A program made the translations under genes and the position numbers. The notes under the pieces were generated by a model that was given only the letters and a program-made list of their open reading frames with translations, was not told the DNA's origin and searched no databases. From Clostridia bacterium (GTDB lineage: Bacteria > Bacillota_A > Clostridia > Christensenellales > Aristaeellaceae), in contig JAFWYA010000094.1 of assembly GCA_017517815.1 (NCBI GenBank), forward strand, positions 1 through 6,087: DNA of 6,087 bases, read 5' to 3'. Below are positions 1-5,000 of this stretch, piece by piece (positions within the stretch are counted from its first letter, which is position 1; every line of letters starts with the position of its first letter).

Positions 1-74
1 ATCCGGCCGAAAAAGCCAGCAACAAAACAGATAACAATCCGTGTACGCCCATTCACAAGTACAGCTTTGAAATC
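1..74. other. Window edge beyond the terminator; no feature supported
   Basis: No tRNA, ribosome site or family-like protein is visible in these bases. On the minus strand this would be the leader of whatever follows the terminator (often HNH or terminase genes in such phages), but too little is present to say. Confidence 0.4.
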
Positions 75-101
75 AAAAAGCTCCGCAACACGCTGCGGAG
101 C
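75..101 (-). terminator. Rho-independent terminator after the DUF1492-like gene
   Basis: Read on the minus strand, arms GCTCCGCA (101-94) and TGCGGAGC (87-80) form a perfect 8-bp GC-rich stem around a 6-nt loop. The stem is followed at once by five T residues (79-75) and then GATTT, the classic intrinsic terminator layout. It lies about 60 bp beyond the stop codon at 162. It also lies only about 25 bp downstream of a strong predicted promoter in the same direction, so it may act on that promoter's transcript as well as on the operon. On the plus strand the T-run is too far from the stem, so only minus-strand termination is supported. Confidence 0.8.
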
Positions 102-125
102 CTCGAATCATTTTTGACAGGATAC

Positions 126-155
126 ACTATATCACAGGGTGCGACTCCCGTTCAA
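126..155 (-). promoter_or_regulatory. Predicted sigma-A promoter with extended -10
   Basis: On the minus strand a -35 box TTGAAC (155-150) is separated by 18 bp from a -10 box TATAGT (131-126). The -10 is preceded by TGTGA, a perfect TRTGn extended -10 of the Gram-positive kind. The predicted start is near 119-117. It begins just after the stop of the DUF1492-like gene and fires toward the terminator at 101-75, so without read-through the transcript would be about 45 nt. It could be a phage late-gene promoter controlled by antitermination or by the neighbouring regulator. That role is inference; the boxes themselves are seen. Confidence 0.6.
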
Positions 156-161
156 TAGCAT

Positions 162-596
162 TTACTCCCACTTTTCAGGAACAACGATATTTTTCAGTGC
201 CTCGCCGTGAATTCGATACACACTTGTCTCGCTGATACCCATTTCCTCCATGATGGCTGACCACTGCTTGAAACAGAGATAGCGCAGCTCCAGAATCAAC
301 TGCTGCTCGGGATTCTCCAGCGCAGCGATCAGCTGACGCACCTCCGCTTTCAAATCCACAAGCCGGTCGATATCCCGGTTGATCTCATTCTCCAGATCCA
401 CAATCTTCACGATGGTGTTTTCCATGGACTGAAGGTTGGGCGAATCGGAACGCGGCATGTCGGAGAGGGTGGCAGTGGCTTTGGTCGCCGTTTCGCGCAG
501 CGTCATGACCTGTTCCAACTTACTGTTGATCCGCTGGTCAATGTACATAGCCTGCGACAGGTATTCCTTTGCGCTCATCGCTCTATCGTTACTCAT
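162..596 (-). CDS. DUF1492-like phage transcriptional regulator (sigma-region-4/ArpU-like)
   Basis: The predicted product has 144 residues and resembles the DUF1492 family of Firmicutes phages, whose C-terminal half looks like sigma-70 region 4 and which are often compared with ArpU-type late regulators. An N-terminal helical part carries a family-like TLSDMPRS stretch (residues 43-50). A charged, coiled-coil-like helix follows (about 58-93). Then come LELRYLCFKQWSAI (102-115) and a helix-turn-helix (about 112-137, with SETSVYRIH). It probably binds DNA or RNA polymerase to control late transcription, by family analogy only. ATG at 596 is chosen because GGAGG (611-607) sits 10 nt upstream. 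The in-frame ATG at 602 is only 4 nt from that site, and more distal starts would run far into the upstream gene. The first 8 nt (ATGAGTAA) overlap the previous stop, suggesting translational coupling. A strong promoter and a terminator follow directly. Confidence 0.85.
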   Translation of the reverse strand: MSNDRAMSAKEYLSQAMYIDQRINSKLEQVMTLRETATKATATLSDMPRSDSPNLQSMENTIVKIVDLENEINRDIDRLVDLKAEVRQLIAALENPEQQLILELRYLCFKQWSAIMEEMGISETSVYRIHGEALKNIVVPEKWE

Positions 597-813
597 TTTC
601 ATTTTCCCTCCAGGGCATCGCGCCTTTGAAATACTTGTCGGCAATTTCCTGCTGGCGGTCCATGGGCAGGGCACGCAGCCTAGCGTGCATCAGGCGCCGA
701 TCTTTTTCATACTTCCAACGGGGTTTATAGAATCCGCATCCCGCATAGCCCGGACAATTTCCGTCCAGCGCACGGCAGGAACCGTTTTTCATCGCAAAGC
801 ACTTCTCATTCAC
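589..813 (-). CDS. Small four-cysteine phage protein of unknown function
   Basis: This 74-residue protein starts with GTG. The N-terminal third holds four cysteines (C5, C13, C20, C26) in a C-x7-C-x6-C-x5-C spacing, with the pieces KCFAMKNG and CPGYAGCGFYKP. The rest is basic and helical (KDRRLMHARLRALPMDRQQ). I recall similar short Cys-rich proteins in Clostridia genomes and prophages, but no function is known to me. The cysteines could bind zinc or an iron-sulfur cluster; that is inference. An in-frame stop at 822-820 rules out a longer form, and a start at the ATG at 792 would lose C5. AAGGAA (831-826) is the only ribosome site and is 12 nt away, which is long and suggests modest initiation. 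Its stop overlaps the start of the DUF1492-like gene by 8 nt, so the two are probably co-translated. Confidence 0.7.
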   Translation of the reverse strand: MNEKCFAMKNGSCRALDGNCPGYAGCGFYKPRWKYEKDRRLMHARLRALPMDRQQEIADKYFKGAMPWRENENE

Positions 814-850
814 CGTGCATCACCGTTCCTTTTAAATCGAATAGCATGTG

Positions 851-883
851 AAAAGCCGGCTCCGTCATCGGAAACCGGCTCTT
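851..883 (-). terminator. Weak terminator or attenuator hairpin after the second ParB-fold gene
   Basis: On the minus strand AAGAGCCGG (883-875) pairs with CCGGCTTTT (859-851), giving 9 bp with one G-T wobble. Nested inside is TCCG-ATGA-CGGA (872-861), so the hairpin is compound. The T-run is only four bases and is part of the stem, after which the sequence turns mixed, so termination would probably be partial. It fills most of the 87-bp space between the stop at 901 and the GTG start at 813. It could also protect the 3' end of the upstream message or tune the last two genes. Confidence 0.5.
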
Positions 884-900
884 CGCTCCATACACATTTA

Positions 901-1839
901 TCATTTCTGTATAAGACTTTCATCCAGTCTTCCGCGACCACCCTTGTTGTACAGTTCCAGAATCGCCATGGCGTACTTCCGCGGCTGATCTTTCACATTC
1001 TGACGGCGGGCAATGGCCGCAAGTTCATCAGCATTGGTATAGGCCAGTTTCTTGATGAAACGGTCGCGCTTATACATATCACCGTAGGCGTTCAGGAACA
1101 TGGCACAGCCGTTCAGCACCGGCTTGCTCAGACTCCATTCGACTGCATCCCAGGTTTCCATAATCAGCCGGAGCATATCAGTGTAAAGGTCAGCGCCGTA
1201 GGTCTCAAAAATGCGCTGGGCAGTTGCCTTGGCGGCGATCACATACTGCGTACCGCTGCGCTGCACATCGGACAAACGCAGGCCGGCTGCTTCAGTTGCC
1301 TCAAGGAACGCCATTTCCTTCGGGGTCTCCGCCGCCAGCTTGGCGCGGAGCTTGTAATCATAGCTGACCGTGCGAGATGTGCCTGTTTGGAGTGCGAAGA
1401 GTTCTGCCTCTTCCTGATAGGTCATGCCGTTGAACACCTTGCACTCCACCATGAAGGGCTTCCCCTCATGAATCCTGCGGAGGGCGGCAAGGGTGTGTGC
1501 GCCATCGAAAACAAAGAAGCGACCATCGCGCTGGCTGACCTTGACTGCGTTCACCAGCAGCGGATTGAACTCTGCTACAATGCGGTCCACCTGTGCGGCG
1601 TTCATGCGGCGCTGATAGCTGGGATCAGTCTCCAGAACCGTGCTGGTCAGGAACTTGTACTCATAGCCAACGCGCTCGTTGACCATGGTCGTGTGGGAGG
1701 TGGACACATTTGCTCTTTCACGAATCGGCCTGTTTGCTTCTTCGATCAGACGATCCATGGGCGTAGGATCAAGGTGATCCGGCTTATAGTGAACACGGCT
1801 ATAGCTGCGCCGGGAAGCGTTTCGATTCTTTCTGCTCAT
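901..1839 (-). CDS. ParB-fold (ParB/Srx-like, DUF6551-like) phage protein
   Basis: The 312-residue product has a basic N-terminus (SRKNRNASRRSYSR) and a ParB/sulfiredoxin-like core at about 60-125. That core has YQRRMNAAQVDRIVAEFNP (75-93) and the signature DGAHTLAAL (112-120), equivalent to DG(Q/A)H(R/T) of ParB-type nucleotide-binding or nuclease domains. A helical C-terminal domain of about 190 residues follows. It resembles phage DUF6551 proteins, whose role is not established. CTP or ATP binding, DNA binding or nicking are possibilities by fold analogy. ATG at 1839 overlaps the previous stop by 4 nt (ATGA), with GGAG (1854-1851) 11 nt upstream, indicating coupled translation. The hairpin at 883-851 follows it. 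A 475-codon open frame on the plus strand covers this gene but is an antisense shadow. Confidence 0.8.
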   Translation of the reverse strand: MSRKNRNASRRSYSRVHYKPDHLDPTPMDRLIEEANRPIRERANVSTSHTTMVNERVGYEYKFLTSTVLETDPSYQRRMNAAQVDRIVAEFNPLLVNAVKVSQRDGRFFVFDGAHTLAALRRIHEGKPFMVECKVFNGMTYQEEAELFALQTGTSRTVSYDYKLRAKLAAETPKEMAFLEATEAAGLRLSDVQRSGTQYVIAAKATAQRIFETYGADLYTDMLRLIMETWDAVEWSLSKPVLNGCAMFLNAYGDMYKRDRFIKKLAYTNADELAAIARRQNVKDQPRKYAMAILELYNKGGRGRLDESLIQK

Positions 1840-2858
1840 CGTTTTTCAATCTCCTTTACGTGATTCTTGAAAAGTTCATGGGCCTGATCTGCGATGGAGA
1901 GCAGGGCTTCTTCGTAAATGCGGAGGTTTTCCGGGGTGGCAATGCCCCTGGTCATCAGGCGAAGCGAAGTTTCCACCGTCGCAAGGAAGGAGTGAGCAGC
2001 CGTTTCCAGCGTACTCATCACATGGGGAAGCATGTCCGGCTCGTCAGGAAGCGGCGTCGCCACATGAATCGGCGCGCCATTGAGCATGGCCATGCCGTTG
2101 ATGGGATGCGTTTCCACCTTCGCAGTTGTACCAGCCGCAACCTCCGCTGCCGCCTTCGCCGCTTCGCTGATCTCCTTCTCGCAGTCCTTGCACAGCGAAG
2201 AAAAACCGTGACGGTTGGACGGGATAGAGAAAGCAGCCACAGGCTTTTCCTGTTTGCAGCGATCACAGACGCGTGTTTCGTTTTCATGCTCCTTCTGCAT
2301 CAGTTCCGTGTAAGCTTTATGGACCGTCATTTCACCACGGCGGAGCTTGCCTTTCGTTTCCTCGTCAGCCGCCTCGTTGAGCTTCTTCACCTTCTTGATG
2401 GTGTCGTGGGAAACACCGGCAATCTCTGCAATCTGTTTGCGGGTAGTACCTTTCTCCTGACCCTGTGCAGAATTCTGCATAGGGTTGAATGCTTTTCCGG
2501 CAAGCATTCTTTTCTCTGATGCGCTGGCAATTAACGGCTCGAATTTCAATGCCAACTCACTGCGCTGATAGCTGTTCAGGTTGCGGCGACCCAGCTGGTT
2601 GCGGAGCATCCACAGCATGGCGTCCTCACGGCTGCTGAACTCCTTCTCGGTTACAGCAAACGGAATGTTGTGTTTCTGGCAAATGGCGTGACGGTTATGA
2701 CCGTCAACGATCACGCCATTCCATACGATCAGCGGCGATTCACAGCCGTTGGCAACGATGCTTTTTTCCAGCATCGTCAGTTCATCATCATTCAGCGGAG
2801 GAATCAGATCCCGGAACTCAGGATCAATCGTCAGCGTATGCAGCTTCTTATCACTCAT
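1836..2858 (-). CDS. ParB-like partition/nuclease-domain protein with HTH and zinc-ribbon-like motif
   Basis: From ATG 2858 this is 340 residues. Residues 1 to about 90 form a ParB N-terminal-like domain, with LNDDELTMLEKSI and the signature DGHNRH (52-57). RNQLGRRNLNSYQRSELALK (about 86-105) is the motif that typically follows it in phage and plasmid ParB-like regulators. A helix-turn-helix lies at about 138-160 (RKQIAEIAGVSHDTIKKVKKL). A C-x2-C...C-x2-C ribbon (C198, C201, C223, C226) follows, and then an Ala-rich, helical tail. It probably binds specific DNA and may regulate or organise phage DNA; the target is not visible. The start was chosen for GGAG (2870-2867) 8 nt upstream; the ATG at 2882 lacks such a site and would lie further inside the nuclease gene. 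Its first 8 nt overlap the VRR-NUC stop (ATGAGTGA), and its end overlaps the next start by 4 nt. Confidence 0.85.
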   Translation of the reverse strand: MSDKKLHTLTIDPEFRDLIPPLNDDELTMLEKSIVANGCESPLIVWNGVIVDGHNRHAICQKHNIPFAVTEKEFSSREDAMLWMLRNQLGRRNLNSYQRSELALKFEPLIASASEKRMLAGKAFNPMQNSAQGQEKGTTRKQIAEIAGVSHDTIKKVKKLNEAADEETKGKLRRGEMTVHKAYTELMQKEHENETRVCDRCKQEKPVAAFSIPSNRHGFSSLCKDCEKEISEAAKAAAEVAAGTTAKVETHPINGMAMLNGAPIHVATPLPDEPDMLPHVMSTLETAAHSFLATVETSLRLMTRGIATPENLRIYEEALLSIADQAHELFKNHVKEIEKR

Positions 2859-3159
2859 GGGTGTTTCTCCTCTCCATATCAACCCGGGCTATAACAGCCC
2901 TTACATCATCCACGCTCTCTACCCGGCAGGCAATGCCGCCAGCACGGTTGATTTTTTCAATGGCGCGTTTTTGCAGTTCTGTCAGTCTGCCGCCGGGGAG
3001 TTTTGCTTCCAGACCAAGGAATCGCCCCTTGTAACAGCAGATGATGTCGGGAATGCCCGCTGAGCCGTAAGGCCCGCCGTGCTCTTTCCAAAAGAAAACG
3101 TCGCTGCCCAGCGACGCAAGATACTTTTTGATTGCAGCGACCACATCACGTTCCAGCAA
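2851..3159 (-). CDS. Standalone VRR-NUC domain nuclease
   Basis: The 102-residue protein is essentially one VRR-NUC domain, a PD-(D/E)XK superfamily nuclease. In order it shows the N-terminal Glu (E3), GIPDIICCYKGRFLGLEAK with catalytic D38 and the E51-x-K53 pair, then LTELQK with Q63. In larger proteins such as FAN1 this domain cuts branched DNA. Phage single-domain versions are thought to resolve or trim recombination or replication intermediates, probably together with the SNF2 helicase encoded just upstream. The start is TTG at 3159: AGGAGG (3174-3169) lies 9 nt upstream and no in-frame ATG keeps E3. There is a single base between the helicase stop (3163-3161) and this start, so translation is probably coupled. 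The length matches other single-domain VRR-NUC proteins, so the gene looks intact. Confidence 0.9.
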   Translation of the reverse strand: MLERDVVAAIKKYLASLGSDVFFWKEHGGPYGSAGIPDIICCYKGRFLGLEAKLPGGRLTELQKRAIEKINRAGGIACRVESVDDVRAVIARVDMERRNTHE

Positions 3160-3160
3160 T

Positions 3161-4543
3161 TCAGGTCACCTCCTGAATTCTGGCCTTGACCGCCGCCAAC
3201 AGTGCATTCTGATCGGCAGCCTTATCATGAAGAGCTTTCATGACCTGTTCGTCCATAGTGCCTTTCACCACCAGGTGATGCACGACCACCGTTTCTTTCT
3301 GCCCCTGTCGCCAGAGACGCGCGTTGGCCTGCTCGTACAGTTCCAGCGACCAGTTTAGCCCGAACCACACGATGGTACTGCCGCCATGCTGGAGGTTAAG
3401 GCCGTGTCCGGTGGAAGCAGGCTGCGTCACCGCAACAGCGATGCGCCCGGCGTTCCAGTCCTCCATGTCCTCGGAGGTTTTCAGTTCGCGCACACCGTCC
3501 GGGTTCTCCGGGCTGTACTTGCCGAACCGCTGCTGGATACGGGTGAGATCATGCTGATAGGCGTATATCACCAGCACCGGCTTGCCGTTGGCTGCTTCGA
3601 TCAGATCCTCCAGTGCGTCCAGCTTCCGTTCATGGATGACGCGGATGTTGTGGAATTCATCGTACACAGCGCCGTTGGACAGCTGCAGGAGCTTTCCTGC
3701 CAGCGTAGCAGCATTGAGCGCCAGCACATCACCGTCTGCATAGGGCAGCAGCATATCCCGCTCCATCTGTCGGTACAGCTTTTCTTCCTTGGTCGAAAGC
3801 TTCAGCTCCACCACGTTGTCGATGCGCTCCGGCATCTGCAGGTGATCCGCAGCTCGCATAGAAACACAGATATCTCCAAGCCGCCTGTAGATTTCTTCCT
3901 CGGCGCCGGGTTTCAGTTCATGCTTATACGGCAGCCAGGAATTCGGCGTATCGAAGTACATGTCGATGTAACTCTTCATTGTTCTGCCCAGCCGGACGCC
4001 GCGATCCAGCAGGAATACCTGCGGCCACAGATCTTCCAGACCGTTGGGCGCGGGCGTGCCGGTCAGCCCGACCACGCGGGAGAACTGTCCCAGCACTTTT
4101 TTCAGCGCCAGGAACCTTTTCGCCCGGCTGTTCTTGAACGAGGAAAGCTCATCAATCACCAGCATATCGAAGGGTAGCTTCCGCCCAGCGTAGTGTTTGA
4201 CCAGCCATTCCACGTTCTCCCGGTTGATGATGTACAGTTCAGCCTTCCGGGAGAGGGCGGCGACACGCTCCTTGGGGGTGCCGATCACACGTTCCATACG
4301 CAGTCCCTTCAGATGCTCCCATTTGGAGAGTTCACCGATCCATGTGTCACGTGCCACTCGCAGCGGCGCGATAATCAAAACACGGCTCACCTCGTAACTG
4401 TCAAACAACAGATGCGAGATGGCCGTGAGCGTTATGATGGTTTTTCCGAGGCCGCAATCCAGAAACAATGCACATTGCGACTTCTCCTCCAGAAAGTCCA
4501 CGCAGAACTTCTGGTAACCGTGCAGGTCGTTTTCACAAGGCAC
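3161..4543 (-). CDS. SNF2-family DEAD/DEAH-box helicase (phage type)
   Basis: The 460-residue superfamily 2 ATPase has all core motifs: Q-like HGYQ (8-11), Walker A GLGKT (31-35), Ia APLRVA (59-64), motif II DELS (131-134), motif III GLTGTPAPN (159-167), motif V around QPASTGHGLNLQ (374-385) and motif VI QANARLWRQGQ (405-415). The arrangement is that of short phage SNF2 proteins without accessory domains. Such proteins use ATP to translocate on double-stranded DNA or displace bound proteins, which suits phage replication or recombination. DELS in place of DEAH is seen in SNF2-like phage relatives and does not imply inactivity. The start is GTG at 4543, with AGGAGG (4555-4550) 6 nt upstream, a strong site. 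It is the first gene after the repeat-rich gap and heads a tightly packed helicase, nuclease, ParB, ParB series, so its leader probably controls the whole block. Confidence 0.93.
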   Translation of the reverse strand: MPCENDLHGYQKFCVDFLEEKSQCALFLDCGLGKTIITLTAISHLLFDSYEVSRVLIIAPLRVARDTWIGELSKWEHLKGLRMERVIGTPKERVAALSRKAELYIINRENVEWLVKHYAGRKLPFDMLVIDELSSFKNSRAKRFLALKKVLGQFSRVVGLTGTPAPNGLEDLWPQVFLLDRGVRLGRTMKSYIDMYFDTPNSWLPYKHELKPGAEEEIYRRLGDICVSMRAADHLQMPERIDNVVELKLSTKEEKLYRQMERDMLLPYADGDVLALNAATLAGKLLQLSNGAVYDEFHNIRVIHERKLDALEDLIEAANGKPVLVIYAYQHDLTRIQQRFGKYSPENPDGVRELKTSEDMEDWNAGRIAVAVTQPASTGHGLNLQHGGSTIVWFGLNWSLELYEQANARLWRQGQKETVVVHHLVVKGTMDEQVMKALHDKAADQNALLAAVKARIQEVT

Positions 4544-4564
4544 GACCGGCCTCCTTTCTGCGCC

Positions 4565-4577
4565 GCAGGAGTCCTGC
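4565..4577. repeat. Palindrome upstream of the helicase ribosome site
   Basis: GCAGGA (4565-4570) and TCCTGC (4572-4577) form a perfect inverted repeat around one base, ending 9 bp upstream of the AGGAGG used by the helicase gene. The loop is too short for a full RNA hairpin, so a dimeric protein operator is more likely than an attenuator. The site may also be chance. Confidence 0.3.
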
Positions 4578-4608
4578 TCCCATCGAGGCGACTTATATCG
4601 TATACACC

Positions 4609-4653
4609 TTGATACCCTGATACCTTATGCGGTAGCAAACTTTGGCGGTAGCA
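4609..4653 (+). repeat. Two tandem short direct repeats (TGATACC x2, GCGGTAGCA x2)
   Basis: TGATACC occurs at 4610-4616 and 4618-4624 (8-bp period). It is followed by GCGGTAGCA at 4629-4637 and 4645-4653 (16-bp period). A third GCGGTAGCA lies in the opposite orientation at 4984-4976 near the other end of the gap. This density of exact repeats in 45 bp suggests protein-binding sites such as iterons or operators. Confidence 0.5.
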
Positions 4654-4679
4654 TTCCACACTTTGCAACCTCATGGGCG

Positions 4680-4699
4680 ATCGTGGAAACAATCGTGGA
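4680..4699 (+). repeat. Direct repeat ATCGTGGA x2
   Basis: ATCGTGGA is found at 4680-4687 and again at 4692-4699, a 12-bp period close to one helical turn. Together with the neighbouring repeats it supports a clustered binding region. Alone it could be chance. Confidence 0.35.
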
Positions 4700-4762
4700 C
4701 ATCCCTTACCACTTGCAGCCAGCAGTATCTTGGGAACAGAAAACGGTCAGAAGAAAAACGGG

Positions 4763-4800
4763 AAAATGAAAAGCTGACAGCCTGAAAGACCATCAGCCTT
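4763..4800 (-). terminator. Terminator-like hairpin inside the vapE-helicase gap
   Basis: On the minus strand GCTGATGG (4797-4790) pairs with CTGTCAGC (4780-4773) through 8 bp including two wobbles, around a 9-nt loop. The stem can extend by three pairs (AAG with TTT). It is followed by TTTTCATTTT (4772-4763), an interrupted T-rich tail. If active, it would stop transcripts arriving from vapE and require a separate promoter or antitermination for the helicase operon. The wobbles and broken T-run make it weaker than the terminator at 101-75. Confidence 0.5.
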
Positions 4801-4935
4801 GAAGTGTTGCGTTGTATTCTCCCGCGCGCGTACAGGCATACGGGCATATTCGCGCTCATTTTCCTCTTTTATTTCTCTTTTTCTAAAACCTCAATAGAGA
4901 GAAAGCAACAAAGCAATCATGGGGAATTCTTTCTT

Positions 4936-4941
4936 ATTATA
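4936..4941 (-). promoter_or_regulatory. Possible activator-dependent promoter (-10 TATAAT)
   Basis: A perfect TATAAT is read on the minus strand here, but no good -35 box lies 16 to 18 bp upstream (the bases there read like AACGGC). Instead the GTTGCT repeats at 4951, 4962 and 4974 cover about -22 to -50 relative to the expected start near 4929. An activator- or replication-protein-dependent promoter is possible. A chance A/T-rich match is the alternative. Confidence 0.3.
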
Positions 4942-4950
4942 TAGGACCAT

Positions 4951-4984
4951 GTTGCTACGCCGTTGCTTTTATCGTTGCTACCGC
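4951..4984 (+). repeat. Three helically spaced GTTGCT repeats
   Basis: GTTGCT appears at 4951-4956, 4962-4967 and 4974-4979, with spacings of 11 and 12 bp, so all would face one side of the helix. The first extends as GTTGCTACGC and the last as GTTGCTACCGC. Related AAGCAAC and AAGCAAT copies in the opposite orientation lie at 4903-4909 and 4911-4917. This is an iteron or operator-like array just beyond the vapE stop codon. Confidence 0.5.
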
Positions 4985-5000
4985 AGATGGTATTTCACGG

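Larger units (their letters stand above)
4544..5000. other. Repeat-rich intergenic region, candidate origin or control region
   Basis: About 457 bp between the vapE stop and the helicase start hold no gene I can support. Minus-strand frames here are short and odd in composition, and none has both a good ribosome site and a recognisable protein. Instead the region contains clustered short direct repeats (4609-4653, 4680-4699, 4951-4984), a TATAAT box (4941-4936), a terminator-like hairpin (4800-4763), an A/T-rich purine-pyrimidine stretch (4861-4915) and a palindrome near the helicase ribosome site. Repeats plus an A/T-rich block beside a replication ATPase gene are typical of phage origins, but they equally fit a promoter and operator region. 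Function is inferred only. Confidence 0.5.

Noticed and set aside
3..158. Plus-strand frame open from the window edge (about 51 residues, ending at TAG 156-158).
   Set aside because: It could be the 3' end of a convergent gene, but it runs through the terminator stem and the promoter, has no recognised family, and a 50-codon open run at an edge is not strong evidence.
132..161. Minus-strand 9-codon mini-ORF (ATG at 161) right after the DUF1492-like stop.
   Set aside because: The upstream GGGAG is only 3 nt from the ATG, the frame overlaps the promoter, and there is no sign of function.
436..1863. 475-codon open frame on the plus strand.
   Set aside because: It lies antisense to three supported minus-strand genes with good starts and family motifs, shows no recognisable domain, and is explained by codon bias of the opposite strand.
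2018..2287. 89-codon Arg-rich minus-strand frame inside the ParB-like gene.
   Set aside because: It is a frame-shifted shadow of the ParB-like gene.
3386..4177. 263-codon open frame on the plus strand.
   Set aside because: It is entirely antisense to the SNF2 helicase, whose motifs are unambiguous.
4432..4692. 86-codon minus-strand frame overlapping the helicase start.
   Set aside because: Its second half is the helicase in another frame and its first half covers the repeats; no ribosome site or family features.
4671..4859. 62-codon minus-strand frame in the vapE-helicase gap.
   Set aside because: GAGG is only 3 nt from its ATG, the composition is Ser/Phe/Arg-rich unlike the neighbours, and it crosses the terminator-like hairpin.
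4891..4920. 9-codon Leu-rich frame (ATG at 4920) resembling a leader peptide.
   Set aside because: No ribosome site and no clear pair of alternative hairpins directly behind it; likely chance.
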